Source: Angustibacter sp. Root456
Lineage (GTDB): Bacteria; Actinomycetota; Actinomycetes; Actinomycetales; Angustibacteraceae
NCBI RefSeq assembly: GCF_001426435.1
Contig: NZ_LMER01000015.1
Span: forward strand, 380,995 to 416,848
DNA length: 35,854 nt
Direction of reading: 5' to 3'
The notes below the pieces were generated by a model that worked only from the letters and a program-made list of their open reading frames with translations, was not told the DNA's origin and made no database searches. Both the position numbers and the translations under genes were made by a program. Positions within the stretch are counted from its first letter, which is position 1, and the number at the start of each line of letters is the position of its first letter. Positions 14,966-23,666 of the stretch are shown here, in pieces.

Positions 14966-16024
14966 TCAGGGGTGGACGCGGCGCACCCAGGCCCGCGGGT
15001 CGGCGATCTCCTGCGGCGTGGGGAGGGTCTCGGGCGAGGTCCACACGGCGTTGAAGCCGTCCATGCCCACCTCCGCCACCACGCCGCGCACGAACGCCGC
15101 ACCGTCGCGGTACTGGCGCATCTTGTCCTCCAGCCCGAGCAGCCGGCGGATCATCCGGTCGAAGGGGTCGACACCCGCGCGGCGCGCGGTGAAGCGCGCC
15201 CGGATCGTCGCGACGCTGGGCACCACCTCCGGGCCCACCTCGTCCATCACGACGTCGGCGTGCCCCTCGAGCAGCGACATCACGGCCGCGACGCCGCGCA
15301 GGCGCTCGCGCTGCTCGGGCGAGGCGAACAGGTCGATGAGCGAGCCACCCTCGCCGCGCAGCACCTCGGGCAGCCGGCGCGCGGCGTCCTCGAGCGTGGT
15401 GATCAGCTGGGCGGGGTCGGGCGCGAGGTCGCCGGCCAGCGACGTCGCCTGCGCCAGCAGGTGCTCGCGCAGCCACGGGACGGCGGTGAACTGCACGCGG
15501 TGGGTCTCCTCGTGCAGGCACACCCACAGCCGGAAGTCGTGCGGGTCGACCCCCATCTCACGCTCGACGTGCACGAGGTTCGGCGCCACGAGCAGCAGCC
15601 GGGGCGTCCCGCCGGGCGCGAGGTCGTACTGCCCGAGCACCTTGCTCGACAGGAACGCCAGCAGGCCGCCGGCCTCGGCGCCCGTCACCTTGCCGCCGAG
15701 CGCGGCGACGACGTTCGTGCTGTTGAGGTGCCGGCGGCTCGCGAGCTTGTCGACCACCGGCAGGAGCATGGCGCGCAGCGTCTGCAGGTTGGCCTCGACC
15801 CAGCGCGGCCGGTCGACGACCAGGACGACGGGTTCGGCGTCCGCGGTCTGCAGGCCGGTGATCCGGGCGACGTGCGGGCGGGCCGCGACGGCGGCGTCGC
15901 GCACCTCGCGCACCACGTCGGTGGCCTCGCTGGCACTCACCTGCGGGCCGGGACGGGCCAGCCGCCGGGCCGTGGCCGCGGCCAGGTCCCAGTCGACGAG
16001 TCGGTCGAGCAGCTCCTCGCTCAT
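14966..16024 (-). CDS. Zinc-dependent metalloprotease-like protein, DUF2342 family
   Basis: A 352-residue protein of the DUF2342 family, often labelled F420-biosynthesis-associated or zinc-dependent metalloprotease. The putative zinc site is HEETH (171-175) in CLHEETHRVQFT, with a downstream acidic residue in LLEGHADVVMDEVG. Other family blocks are LLVAPNLVHVEREMGVDP, LLAFLSSKVLGQYD and FDRMIRRLLGLEDKMRQY. It has no signal peptide and is probably cytoplasmic. The ATG at 16024 is chosen because GAGG lies eight bases upstream; the GTG at 16030 is too close to that site. The location between dacB and tilS is conserved in actinobacteria. The physiological substrate is unknown, and the link with F420 is by annotation tradition only. 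Confidence 0.9.
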   Translation of the reverse strand: MSEELLDRLVDWDLAAATARRLARPGPQVSASEATDVVREVRDAAVAARPHVARITGLQTADAEPVVLVVDRPRWVEANLQTLRAMLLPVVDKLASRRHLNSTNVVAALGGKVTGAEAGGLLAFLSSKVLGQYDLAPGGTPRLLLVAPNLVHVEREMGVDPHDFRLWVCLHEETHRVQFTAVPWLREHLLAQATSLAGDLAPDPAQLITTLEDAARRLPEVLRGEGGSLIDLFASPEQRERLRGVAAVMSLLEGHADVVMDEVGPEVVPSVATIRARFTARRAGVDPFDRMIRRLLGLEDKMRQYRDGAAFVRGVVAEVGMDGFNAVWTSPETLPTPQEIADPRAWVRRVHP

Positions 16025-16072
16025 CGCCACATCCTCACCCGGTAGCAGGGGCCCCGCGACTCGTAGCCGGGC

Positions 16073-17494
16073 TCAGCGGCAGCCGCACGCGGTCAAGGCG
16101 ACCGCCGCCTTGTCGAACGCGTCGCGGGCCGCCAACGTGCCCGTGGGCGGGACGTCGTCGGCCATGAACACGAGCACGAGGGCCCGCCCGTCGGCGTCGA
16201 CGGTGAGACCCGCCAGCGCGCTGACGCCGGTGAGCGTGCCGGTCTTGGCGCGCACCAGACCCGCGGCGCGGTGCGTGCTGACGCCGGTGAACCGGTGCGC
16301 GAGCGTGCCCGAGAAGCCGGAGACGGGCAGGCCGACCAGGATCGGCCGCAGCCGAGGGTCCTTGTCACCGGCCGCCAGCACCAGCAGGTCGGCGATCACC
16401 CGTGCGGGCACCAGGCTGCCGTGGCCGAGCCCGCTGCCGTCGACGATGCGAGCGGTGCCGACGTCGATGCCCAGACCCCGGACGGCGTCCAGCACGGCGA
16501 GCGCCGAGTCCTCGAAGGTCGCCGGCCGCTGCATCGCGCGGGCGGTCAGCCGGGCCAGCACCTCAGCCAGCAGGTTGTCGCTGTCGGTGAGCGCGAGCTC
16601 GGTGATGCTGGCGACGGGCGCTGACCGCACCTCGCCGAGCACCCGGGCGTCGACCGTGGCGCGCGAGCGCGCGAGCGTCCCGGTGACGGTGACTCCCTGC
16701 CGGCGCAGCGCCTGCACGAAGGCCGCGGCTGTCGCCTTCGACGGGTCCCCGGCGCCGGGGTGACCGGTGTGCGGCCGGTCGCGAGCGAGCCCGAGCGCCG
16801 TGACGTGGCCGACGTAGCCGTGAGTGAGGTCTGAGGGGTCCCAGGTGGGGCTCACCGCGCGGCCCTCGAAGAGGCTGTCGTCGTACCGCACCGCGACCTC
16901 GTGGCGGCCCTCGCCGCTCAGCGCCGAGGCCACCTGGGCAGCCAGCGTCGCCAGGCCGGCGTGTCCGACGGTCTGCTCCGGCTGAGACTCCCCCCTGCCG
17001 AGCAGCACGTCACCGCCGCCGACGAGCACCACCTCGTCGGGGGTGACGCCCTGCACCACCCGGGTCGCGAGCGTGGTGTCACCGCCCACCGTCGTCAGCG
17101 CGGCGGCAGCGGTGAGCAGCTTGGTGGTGGACGCCGGAACGTGGCCGCGGTCGACGTCGCGGCCCAGCAGCAGCTCGCCAGACCGGGCGTCGACGACGGC
17201 GGCCGAGACGTTCGGGCCGAGCGCCGGGTTGTCGAGCAACGGGCCGAGCACGCGCCCGAGTCCCGCGCTGGACGGCGCGGGGGCCTGGTCGGACAGCGCC
17301 GGCAGCACGGGCTGCGCCGTCTGCGGGGCCGGGTCGCTGGGGGTCGGGCGCGCGGTGGCGGGAGCGGCAGGCGGCGCGGTGGTGAGGACCCCCGGGACGA
17401 CGTCGAGGGCGTCGGCGGTGGCGTACCCCGCGAGCCCCAGCACGACGAGAGCGCCTGCGACCCACTGGCCGGTGCGCGGTGCACGGCTGCGCAT
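16073..17494 (-). CDS. dacB: D-alanyl-D-alanine carboxypeptidase/endopeptidase (PBP4, S13 family)
   Basis: A 473-residue penicillin-binding protein of class C. An N-terminal signal anchor (VAGALVVLGLAGYATADAL) is followed by a Pro/Thr-rich spacer. The three active-site motifs are present: SxxK in PASTTKLLT, SxN as SDN in LTDSDNLLAEVLAR, and KTG in VRAKTGTLTGVSAL. It trims pentapeptides or hydrolyses cross-links in peptidoglycan outside the membrane. The short C-terminus ends TACGCR with two cysteines. The ATG at 17494 is chosen for its purine-rich leader (AAGGGGGG). Frame extension to 17533 adds only Arg-rich residues. It is divergent from ppa and probably leads the transcript through the metalloprotease towards tilS. 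Confidence 0.93.
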   Translation of the reverse strand: MRSRAPRTGQWVAGALVVLGLAGYATADALDVVPGVLTTAPPAAPATARPTPSDPAPQTAQPVLPALSDQAPAPSSAGLGRVLGPLLDNPALGPNVSAAVVDARSGELLLGRDVDRGHVPASTTKLLTAAAALTTVGGDTTLATRVVQGVTPDEVVLVGGGDVLLGRGESQPEQTVGHAGLATLAAQVASALSGEGRHEVAVRYDDSLFEGRAVSPTWDPSDLTHGYVGHVTALGLARDRPHTGHPGAGDPSKATAAAFVQALRRQGVTVTGTLARSRATVDARVLGEVRSAPVASITELALTDSDNLLAEVLARLTARAMQRPATFEDSALAVLDAVRGLGIDVGTARIVDGSGLGHGSLVPARVIADLLVLAAGDKDPRLRPILVGLPVSGFSGTLAHRFTGVSTHRAAGLVRAKTGTLTGVSALAGLTVDADGRALVLVFMADDVPPTGTLAARDAFDKAAVALTACGCR

Positions 17495-17652
17495 CGACCC
17501 CCCTTGGGCGTGCCTGGCCCGGGTGCGGGACACTGGCGAAGGTCACGCGCGATGCGCACCCCTTGAGCGGTGCGGCAACCGCGCGCGACCGCGATCACTG
17601 ACACGGCGACCATAGCCGTCGCACCGACCACCAGCGGAAGAGGGACCAGGCT

Positions 17653-18186
17653 GTGGAGTTCGACGTCACGATCGAGATCCCCAAGGGACAGCGCAACAAG
17701 TACGAGGTCGACCACGAGACCGGTCGCATCCGCCTCGACCGCATGCTGTTCACCTCGACGCGCTACCCGGCCGACTACGGCTACGTCGAGGGCACGCTCG
17801 GTGAGGACGGCGACCCGCTCGACGCGCTGGTGCTGCTCGAGGAGCCGACCTTCCCCGGCTGTCTCATCCGGGCGCGCACGATCGGCCTGTTCCACATGCG
17901 CGACGAGGCCGGCGGCGACGACAAGCTGCTCTGCGTGCCGGCCGGCGACCCGCGGCTGAGCCACATCCAGGACCTCGACGACGTGTCGGAGTTCGACCGC
18001 CTCGAGATCCAGCACTTCTTCGAAACCTACAAGGACCTCGAGCCCGGCAAGTCGGTCGAGGGAGCTCACTGGGCCGGCCGGGCCGAGGCCGAGGCCGAGG
18101 TCACGGCGTCGTACGAGCGCGCCAAGTCCGCGCCGCCGCACGCCAAGGTGCAGACGACGCCCGGCGCCGAGGCACCGCACGCCTGA
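17653..18186 (+). CDS. ppa: Inorganic pyrophosphatase
   Basis: A 177-residue family I soluble pyrophosphatase, hydrolysing PPi from biosynthetic reactions in the cytoplasm. The family signature and metal-binding aspartates are seen in [20 protein letters not shown], and the N-terminus [20 protein letters not shown] is typical. The active-site region [12 protein letters not shown] and the [14 protein letters not shown] helix close the domain. A short Pro/Ala tail extends beyond the usual end. The GTG at 17653 has a purine-rich leader AGAGGGA. The gene is divergent from dacB across 158 bases and converges with the NlpC/P60 gene, with a hairpin between. Confidence 0.96.
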   Translation: MEFDVTIEIPKGQRNKYEVDHETGRIRLDRMLFTSTRYPADYGYVEGTLGEDGDPLDALVLLEEPTFPGCLIRARTIGLFHMRDEAGGDDKLLCVPAGDPRLSHIQDLDDVSEFDRLEIQHFFETYKDLEPGKSVEGAHWAGRAEAEAEVTASYERAKSAPPHAKVQTTPGAEAPHA

Positions 18187-18191
18187 GGCAC

Positions 18192-18205
18192 CCCGCCTGG
18201 GCGGG
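18192..18205. terminator. Hairpin between convergent ppa and NlpC/P60 genes
   Basis: CCCGC-CTGG-GCGGG forms a five-base stem with a four-base loop, extendable to six pairs with a tighter loop. It lies six bases after the ppa stop and just before the opposing stop. No T-tract is present, as is common in high-GC genomes. Bidirectional termination is inferred from position. Confidence 0.45.
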
Positions 18206-18211
18206 ATCAGG

Positions 18212-19684
18212 TCAGGGACGGCCGGCGAAGGGCATCATGCCCGAGCGCCAGATGCTGGCGACGCGGACCTGCGCGCCCGTGTACGGCGCCTCGACCATCT
18301 GCCCGCCGCCGATGTAGATGCCGACGTGGTGGATCGTCGAGGGGTCGGATCCGTAGCCGTAGAAGATGAGGTCACCCGGCCGCAGCGAGCTGTACGAGAC
18401 GTGCCGGGTGACGTCGTACTGCATCCGCGAGGAGTGCGGCAGGCTCACGCCACCTCGCTGCCAGGCGCGCAGCGTGAGGCCGGAGCAGTCGTACGTCGAC
18501 GGCCCGTCGGCGCCCCACTCGTAGTCCTTGCCCAGCTGGCTGCGAGCCCAGTTCGCCGCCGCCTGGCCCGCGGACGACGAACCCTGCGCCGTCCCTCCGG
18601 AGCCACCCGTCGACGTCCCGCCGCCGGAGCCACCACCCGAGCCACCGGACGAGCCACCTGAGCCACCGGACGAGCCACCCGAGCCACCCGACGCCGAACC
18701 GCTCCCGCCCGACGACCCACCGGACGACGATCCGCCGCCACCCGACGACCCCTGGTTCGCCTTCTCGCGCTCGCGGCGTCGGCGCTCGGCCTCAGCCCGC
18801 TGCTCGGCGGCCCGGCGATCGGCCGCCGCCTGCTCCGCGGCCGCCTTCGCGGCGGCCTTCGCGGCGGCCTCGGCGGCGCGCTTGGCCGCCGCCGCTCGTG
18901 CCTGCTCGGCGCGCCGCCGGCGCTCGGCGGCGATGCCGTCCTGCCGCTCGGTCTCCAGGCGCACCGACGTCTGGCGCAGCGACGCGAGCTGGGTGATCAT
19001 CCGTGAGCGCTCGGCGGCGATCGTGCCGGCCTCGGCCTGCGCCGCGGACGCCTTGGCCTCGGCGTTCTGCCGCGCCTGCTCCAGCCGGGCGGCCGCCGCC
19101 TGCTGCTGGGCGAGGGCTGCCGCCGCCTGCCGCTGCATCACACCCGCGACGACGCGGCTAGCCCGCGCGCGCTCGAAGGTCTGCTCGATCACCGTGTTGG
19201 CGATCCGGTAGCTCGCGGCCGAGTTGAGCAGCTCGGCGGGGGTGCTGGCACCCATGAGCACCTCGAGGCCGCCGAGGCCCTGACCGTCGTAGTAGGAGTC
19301 GACGGCGAGCTGCCCGACGTCGTCCTGCGCCTGCTCGGCCGCGGCCACCGCCGCCCGGGCGGACGCCGCAGCGGCGTTCGCGGCCTGGGTGCGCTGCTGC
19401 AGCTCGACCTGCGCCGCGTCGTACGCCTCGGCCGCGATCTGCACCTGCGTCTGCAACGCCTCCAGGCGCGACGACGCCACGGCCAGCGAGGCCTCGAGCC
19501 CCGACACCGTGGCCGCGGCGTCGGTGACGGCTCGCTTCGCGCCGGCGACCTGGTCGGCGCTCGGGTAGACGGGGTCGGCGGTTGCCGTCGGAGCCGAGAT
19601 GGCGACGACACCGGCCGCCGCGACCACAGCGCTCACCGCGAGTGCGACCGGACGGCGCACGCGGAAGCGGAGTCGAGCGCGCAT
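18212..19684 (-). CDS. Secreted coiled-coil NlpC/P60 peptidoglycan endopeptidase (RipC-like)
   Basis: A 490-residue exported cell-wall hydrolase. A signal peptide (VALAVSAVVAAAGVVAISAPTATA, read in parts) is cleaved near TADPVYP. Residues about 45-310 form long Ala/Gln/Arg/Glu coiled coils resembling FtsEX-activated hydrolases. A Gly/Ser linker of about 55 residues follows. The C-terminal NlpC/P60 domain has the catalytic cysteine in YDCSGLTLRAW and histidine in TIHHVGIYIGGGQMVEAP, with RPGDLIFYG between. It probably cleaves D-Glu to meso-Dap bonds during septum splitting. The ATG at 19684 starts right after AAGGGTCCTC; the frame is open upstream, but that part is Arg-rich and unlike a signal peptide. 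It is probably a single-gene transcript. Confidence 0.92.
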   Translation of the reverse strand: MRARLRFRVRRPVALAVSAVVAAAGVVAISAPTATADPVYPSADQVAGAKRAVTDAAATVSGLEASLAVASSRLEALQTQVQIAAEAYDAAQVELQQRTQAANAAAASARAAVAAAEQAQDDVGQLAVDSYYDGQGLGGLEVLMGASTPAELLNSAASYRIANTVIEQTFERARASRVVAGVMQRQAAAALAQQQAAAARLEQARQNAEAKASAAQAEAGTIAAERSRMITQLASLRQTSVRLETERQDGIAAERRRRAEQARAAAAKRAAEAAAKAAAKAAAEQAAADRRAAEQRAEAERRRREREKANQGSSGGGGSSSGGSSGGSGSASGGSGGSSGGSGGSSGGSGGGSGGGTSTGGSGGTAQGSSSAGQAAANWARSQLGKDYEWGADGPSTYDCSGLTLRAWQRGGVSLPHSSRMQYDVTRHVSYSSLRPGDLIFYGYGSDPSTIHHVGIYIGGGQMVEAPYTGAQVRVASIWRSGMMPFAGRP

Positions 19685-19752
19685 GAGGACCCTTCGTCGA
19701 GCTACGAGCCGTACTTGAGTGCGCACAGTGCAACGCACGCTCGACCGAGGGT

Positions 19753-19799
19753 AGGCGATTCTCGCCTCAGATGGAACACCAGTCACACAGGTCCCGAGA
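19753..19799. promoter_or_regulatory. Upstream region of the NlpC/P60 gene: hairpin and weak MtrA-like repeat
   Basis: Within the 200-base gap, AGGCGA-TTC-TCGCCT (19753-19767) is a perfect 6-bp stem. GTCACACAG followed directly by GTCCCGAGA (19782-19799) resembles one good and one degraded MtrA 9-mer. A cell-wall hydrolase is a plausible MtrA target, but the evidence is weak. I saw no cyclic-di-AMP riboswitch core. Confidence 0.25.
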
Positions 19800-19884
19800 C
19801 AGTGTTGCGGCGCCGGGCCCTGGTCGGCCACTCGACACGCCGAACTACACCGATGTGTTTTTGCTGGTGCGTTTCGCTGAGGTG

Positions 19885-20736
19885 TCAGTCGACGCCGGGC
19901 GGCGACCACACGTACGGGCGCGTCCAGTCGACCTGCACGAGGCCGAGTCGTTCGAGGATCGGCCGGCTGTCGGGTGAGGCGTCGACCTGCAGGTAGGGCA
20001 CGCCGGCCTCGGCGGCGTGCTGGGCGCGCAGCCGCACGAGCGAGCGGTAGATCCCCCGCCCCCGCCAGTCGGCCACGGTGGCACCGCCCCACAGCCCGGC
20101 GAAGTGGCTGAGCGGCGCGGCGCCGGGCTCGGCACCGGGGCGCATCTCGAGGCGGGCCGCGCTGAGCACGCGGCGCGCGTCGTCGTCCGTCTCGACGACG
20201 TAGAGGCGCACCCCGCGCGGGTCGGCGCGCTTGTCGTGCACCAGGCGCTCGGCGTAGCCGGGGATCGGCTCGCCCCACACCTCGGTGTGCAGGTCGGCGA
20301 TGCGGCGCGCGTCGTCGTCCAGGGTCTCGTCGCCCACCTCGCGCAGGAGTGCTCCCGCAGGGACCTGCGTGCCCTCGGTGGCTCGCAGCACGTCGTCGGT
20401 CGAGCCGATCACGAGCGCCTCGACGTCGTCAGGCTCGAAGCCGGCCGCCTCGAGCCGGGCGCCGAGGTCGGCGGGACGGTCGTGGCCGTACACCTTCCAC
20501 TCGAAGCGGCGGCCGCGGCCGCCGTCGAGGGCGGCGAAGAACTCCACCTGCTCGCGGATCGCCGCGTCGGCCGTCGTCTCGTCGAGGCCGACGGCGGTGA
20601 CGAACCCCTGGTCGGCGGCGTAGAGCGTGCGCAGCACCCCGCCGACGCGTTCGGTGGTCTCGCCGTCGCGCGCGTGGGTGCCGGAGCGCTCCTGCTCGTC
20701 GTAGCGGGCGAGCAGCGCGGCGGGGTCGAGCGTCAC
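19885..20736 (-). CDS. GNAT family N-acetyltransferase
   Basis: A 283-residue protein with a C-terminal GNAT fold. The acetyl-CoA pyrophosphate loop is WRGRGIYRSLVRLRAQHA, preceded by the beta-strand region LWGGATVADWRG and followed by VPYLQVDASPDSRPILERLG. The N-terminal half (about 1-150) is a divergent second domain with ALLREVGDETLDDD and DVEALVIGSTDD. This is the tandem layout common in actinobacterial GNATs. The substrate is unknown. The GTG at 20736 overlaps the oxidoreductase stop as GTGA (20733-20736), so the gene is coupled to it. The frame extends far upstream but is Arg-rich and antisense-like there, so it is not used. It ends the leftward tnaA transcript. Confidence 0.85.
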   Translation of the reverse strand: MTLDPAALLARYDEQERSGTHARDGETTERVGGVLRTLYAADQGFVTAVGLDETTADAAIREQVEFFAALDGGRGRRFEWKVYGHDRPADLGARLEAAGFEPDDVEALVIGSTDDVLRATEGTQVPAGALLREVGDETLDDDARRIADLHTEVWGEPIPGYAERLVHDKRADPRGVRLYVVETDDDARRVLSAARLEMRPGAEPGAAPLSHFAGLWGGATVADWRGRGIYRSLVRLRAQHAAEAGVPYLQVDASPDSRPILERLGLVQVDWTRPYVWSPPGVD

Positions 20737-22124
20737 GAGCCGAGGTCCTTCAACGCGTTCTGGATCCCCCGGTGGATGGTCGGGTACGCGTACGGCATGT
20801 CGATCATCTGCTGCACCGGCACCTGCGCCGACACGGCGAGGGCCAGGAAGCCGAGCACCTCGCCACCGGTCGGGCCGGCCGAGGTGGCGCCCACGAGCAC
20901 GCCGCGATCGGCGTCCTCGACCACCGAGATGAAGCCCGCCCCTCCAGGCCCGTGGATCCAGCCGCGCGTGGTCGTGGCGACGTCCACCGAGCCGACGCGC
21001 ACGTTCGAGAACCGCTCGCGCGCTTGGGCTTCGGTGAGTCCGACCGCCCCGATCTCGGGGTCGGTGAACGTGACCCGCGGGATCGCGTCGTAGCTGGCCG
21101 CAGGGCCGCCCTGACCCAGCACGTCGCGCACCACGACGTCGGCCTCGTACATCGACATGTGCGTGAAGGCGCCGTGGCCGACGATGTCGCCGAGGGCCCA
21201 GACGCCGTCGGTGACGCGCCCCCACTCGTCGACCGGCACCGCGCGGGCGTCGGGGTCGACACCGACCGTGTGCAACCCGGCGGCGCGCACGTCGACCCGG
21301 CGACCGCTGGCCACGAGCAGCCGGTCGGCCGTGAGCTCGCTGCCGTCGTCGAGTCGCAGCCGTACTGCGCCGCCGGTGCCGTGGGCCTCGACGTGCGTGG
21401 CGCCCACGCCGGTGCGGACGTCGATGCCGTCGTCGCGCAGCGCCTGCTCGACCAGCTCACTCGCGCGTGGCTCCTCGACGGCGAGCAGCCGCGGCGCCTT
21501 CTCGACCACCGTCACGCGCACCCCGAAACGCGCCGCCACCTGGGCGAGCTCGCAGCCGATCGCGCCCCCTCCGAGCACCACGAGCGAGTCCGGCAGCTCG
21601 CGCGCCTCGACGAAGCCGTGGTTGGTCCAGTAGTCGACGTCACCGATGCCCTCGATCGGCGGGACGGCCGGCGTGGTGCCGGTGGCCACGACCACTGCCT
21701 TGCGGGCGACGTACTCGGTGCCTTCGACGCTCACGACCAGGCCGCCGTCGTCCTGGCGCCGCTCGATGCTGCCGTGGCCGCGCACGAAACGAGCGCCCTT
21801 GCCCTGCAAGCGCTCGACGGCCACGGTGTCGTCCCAGTCGTCGGTGGCCTCGTCGCGGATGCGGTCGGCGACGAGCTGCCAGCGCGGCTTGATGTCGCCG
21901 ACGTCGCCCGCGACCTCGCGCGCACGGGCGGCCTCGGCCAGCGCGTTCGCCGCGCGGATCATCATCTTCGACGGGATGCAGCCCCAGTACGGGCACTCGC
22001 CGCCGACGAGCCCGCGGTCGACGGCGATGACGTCGAGCCCGGCCTCAGCGAGCCGGCCCGCGACGTCCTCACCGCCCGGGCCGAGGCCGATGACGATGAC
22101 GTCGGCACTGCGCTGGTCGCTCAT
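20733..22124 (-). CDS. FAD-dependent pyridine nucleotide-disulfide oxidoreductase
   Basis: A 463-residue flavoenzyme of the dihydrolipoamide/mercuric reductase superfamily. The FAD site is VIVIGLGPGGEDVAGRLAEA. The redox cysteines are in GGECPYWGCIPSK. The NAD(P) site is LVVLGGGAIGCELAQVAARF, and the second FAD contact is WALGDIVGHGAFTHMSMYEA. The dimerisation domain starts VTFTDPEIGAVGLTEAQA. The usual C-terminal HPTxxE catalytic pair is replaced by YPTIHRG, so the enzyme is unlikely to be a true lipoamide dehydrogenase. The substrate is unknown. Translation starts at the ATG at 22124, 57 bases after the tryptophanase stop, with the acetyltransferase overlapping downstream. Cofunction with tryptophanase is possible but unproven. 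Confidence 0.88.
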   Translation of the reverse strand: MSDQRSADVIVIGLGPGGEDVAGRLAEAGLDVIAVDRGLVGGECPYWGCIPSKMMIRAANALAEAARAREVAGDVGDIKPRWQLVADRIRDEATDDWDDTVAVERLQGKGARFVRGHGSIERRQDDGGLVVSVEGTEYVARKAVVVATGTTPAVPPIEGIGDVDYWTNHGFVEARELPDSLVVLGGGAIGCELAQVAARFGVRVTVVEKAPRLLAVEEPRASELVEQALRDDGIDVRTGVGATHVEAHGTGGAVRLRLDDGSELTADRLLVASGRRVDVRAAGLHTVGVDPDARAVPVDEWGRVTDGVWALGDIVGHGAFTHMSMYEADVVVRDVLGQGGPAASYDAIPRVTFTDPEIGAVGLTEAQARERFSNVRVGSVDVATTTRGWIHGPGGAGFISVVEDADRGVLVGATSAGPTGGEVLGFLALAVSAQVPVQQMIDMPYAYPTIHRGIQNALKDLGS

Positions 22125-22165
22125 GCGGCGATCTTGCCACCGCGGCCCTTCTCGCAGACACCTGA

Positions 22166-22185
22166 ATACCCGCGGTTCGGGTCAG
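22166..22185. other. Small hairpin after tnaA sharing a 13-base core with a distant element
   Basis: ACCCG-CGGTT-CGGGT (22168-22182) forms a stem reaching the tnaA stop codon. The 13 bases ATACCCGCGGTTC (22166-22178) recur exactly, on the other strand, at 25399-25411 in the large inverted repeat. It may attenuate expression of the downstream oxidoreductase, or be a remnant of a dispersed repeat. Confidence 0.4.
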
Positions 22186-23567
22186 CTCGGCAGGGGCTCG
22201 AAGCGGGCGGTGAAGTGCCGCAAGGCCGGCGGTTCGTCGACGATGCGGTACCCCGGCAGGTCGTCCGCCGTGCGCACCACGCGCTCGCACACCTCGATGA
22301 CGTAGTCGATGTGGCTCTGGGTGTAGGTGCGTCGCGGGATCGCCAGCCGCACGAGGTCGAGGGACGCCGCACGCTCCGAGCCGTCCGGCTGGCGGCCGAA
22401 CATCACGGTGCCGATCTCGCAGCTGCGCACGCCGCCCACTTCGTACAGGGCGACGGCGAGCGACTGCCCGGGGTACTGCAGCGGGTCCAGGTGGGGCAGC
22501 AGGGCCCGCGCGTCGAGGTACACCGCGTGCCCACCCGTCGGCTGCAGCACCGGCATGCCCACCTTGCGCAGCGCCTCGCCGAGGTAGGCGGTGGAGGCGA
22601 TCCGGTAGCGCAGGTAGTCGTGGTCGACCACCTCCGTGAGCCCCTGCGCGAGCGCCTCGAGGTCGCGGCCCGCCAGCCCGCCGTACGTCGGGAAGCCCTC
22701 GGTGAGGATCAGGACGTTGCGGCACCGGGCGGCCAGGTCGTCATCGTCCATGGCGAGCCAGCCGCCGATGTTGCCCATCGGGTCCTTCTTCGCGCTCATC
22801 GTCATGCCGTCGGCGAGCGCGGCGATGTCGCGCACGATGTCGACGACGGCGCGGCCCTCTTGGCCCGGCTCGCGCTCGCGGATGAACCACGCGTTCTCGG
22901 CGAAGCGGCACGCGTCGAGGAACAGCCTCTTGCCGTAGCGGTCGCAGACCTCGCGCACCGCCCGCAGGTTGGCCAGTGACACCGGCTGGCCGCCACCGCT
23001 GTTGTTGGTGATGGTCACGAACACCACGGGGACGTCGTCGGCGCGCTCGGCGAGCAACGCCTCGAGCGCGTCGACGTCCAGGTTGCCCTTGAAGGGGTGC
23101 AGCGACTGCGGGTCGCGGCCCTCGGGGATCACCAGGTCCACCGCCGTCGCGCCGGTGGCCTCGACGTTCGCGCGCGTGGTGTCGAAGTGCGTGTTGTTCG
23201 GGACGACGAGTCCGGGCCCGCCGAGGACGCCGAACAGGATCTTCTCCGCCGCGCGCCCCTGGTGGGTCGGGATCACGTGCTCGAAGGGGAAGAGCTCACG
23301 GACGGCGTCGCGGAACCGGTAGTACGACGGCGATCCGGCGTACGACTCGTCGCCGTGCTGGATGGCGGCCCACTGGTCGCGGCTCATCGCGCCCGTGCCG
23401 GAGTCGGTGAGCAGGTCGATGAGGACGTCCTCGGCGCGCACCTGGAACAGGTTGTAGCCGGCGTCGCGGACGGCGCTCCGGCGCTGCTCCGGCGTGGTCA
23501 GCCGCAGGGGCTCGACGGAGTGGATGCGGAACGGCTCGATGATGGTGCTGAACGCCTCGGTGGTCAT
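22182..23567 (-). CDS. tnaA: Tryptophanase
   Basis: A 461-residue PLP-dependent beta-eliminating lyase close in length to TnaA (471) and tyrosine phenol-lyase (456). The cofactor lysine is K261 in MSAKKDPMGNIGG. Family blocks are DLLTDSGTGAMS, GDESYAGSPSYY, PTHQGRAAEKILF, NNSGGGQPVSLANLRAV and EGFPTYGGLAGRDLEAL. Three positions separate the two enzymes: D129 in HFDTT (Thr in tyrosine phenol-lyase), Ile in CEIG (Arg there), and H451 in LRHFTARF (Phe there). All three favour tryptophanase, converting L-tryptophan to indole, pyruvate and ammonia. The ATG at 23567 is used; further upstream the frame does not look coding. It lies between a FUSC transporter and an oxidoreductase in one transcriptional direction. 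Confidence 0.9.
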   Translation of the reverse strand: MTTEAFSTIIEPFRIHSVEPLRLTTPEQRRSAVRDAGYNLFQVRAEDVLIDLLTDSGTGAMSRDQWAAIQHGDESYAGSPSYYRFRDAVRELFPFEHVIPTHQGRAAEKILFGVLGGPGLVVPNNTHFDTTRANVEATGATAVDLVIPEGRDPQSLHPFKGNLDVDALEALLAERADDVPVVFVTITNNSGGGQPVSLANLRAVREVCDRYGKRLFLDACRFAENAWFIREREPGQEGRAVVDIVRDIAALADGMTMSAKKDPMGNIGGWLAMDDDDLAARCRNVLILTEGFPTYGGLAGRDLEALAQGLTEVVDHDYLRYRIASTAYLGEALRKVGMPVLQPTGGHAVYLDARALLPHLDPLQYPGQSLAVALYEVGGVRSCEIGTVMFGRQPDGSERAASLDLVRLAIPRRTYTQSHIDYVIEVCERVVRTADDLPGYRIVDEPPALRHFTARFEPLPS

Positions 23568-23666
23568 GACCACGATGGTGCTGGCCGCGACGTCCCGGTG
23601 ACATGGCGCGCGCAACGTGTTGGAGCGGGGCGAGCTGTCGAACGTGAGCCGTTGCCGCGCAGCGGG

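Noticed and set aside
14859-16763. Plus-strand frame of 634 codons across the metalloprotease and dacB
   Set aside because: It is Ser/Thr/Arg-rich without domains and is antisense to two well-supported genes.
19685-19884. Cyclic-di-AMP (ydaO-type) riboswitch before the NlpC/P60 gene
   Set aside because: Such switches often precede wall hydrolase genes in actinobacteria, but the conserved core sequences were not found in the 200-base gap.
22182-23567. Tyrosine phenol-lyase
   Set aside because: The residues expected for phenol-lyase (Thr at 129, Arg in the CEIG position, Phe at 451) are Asp, Ile and His, as in tryptophanase.
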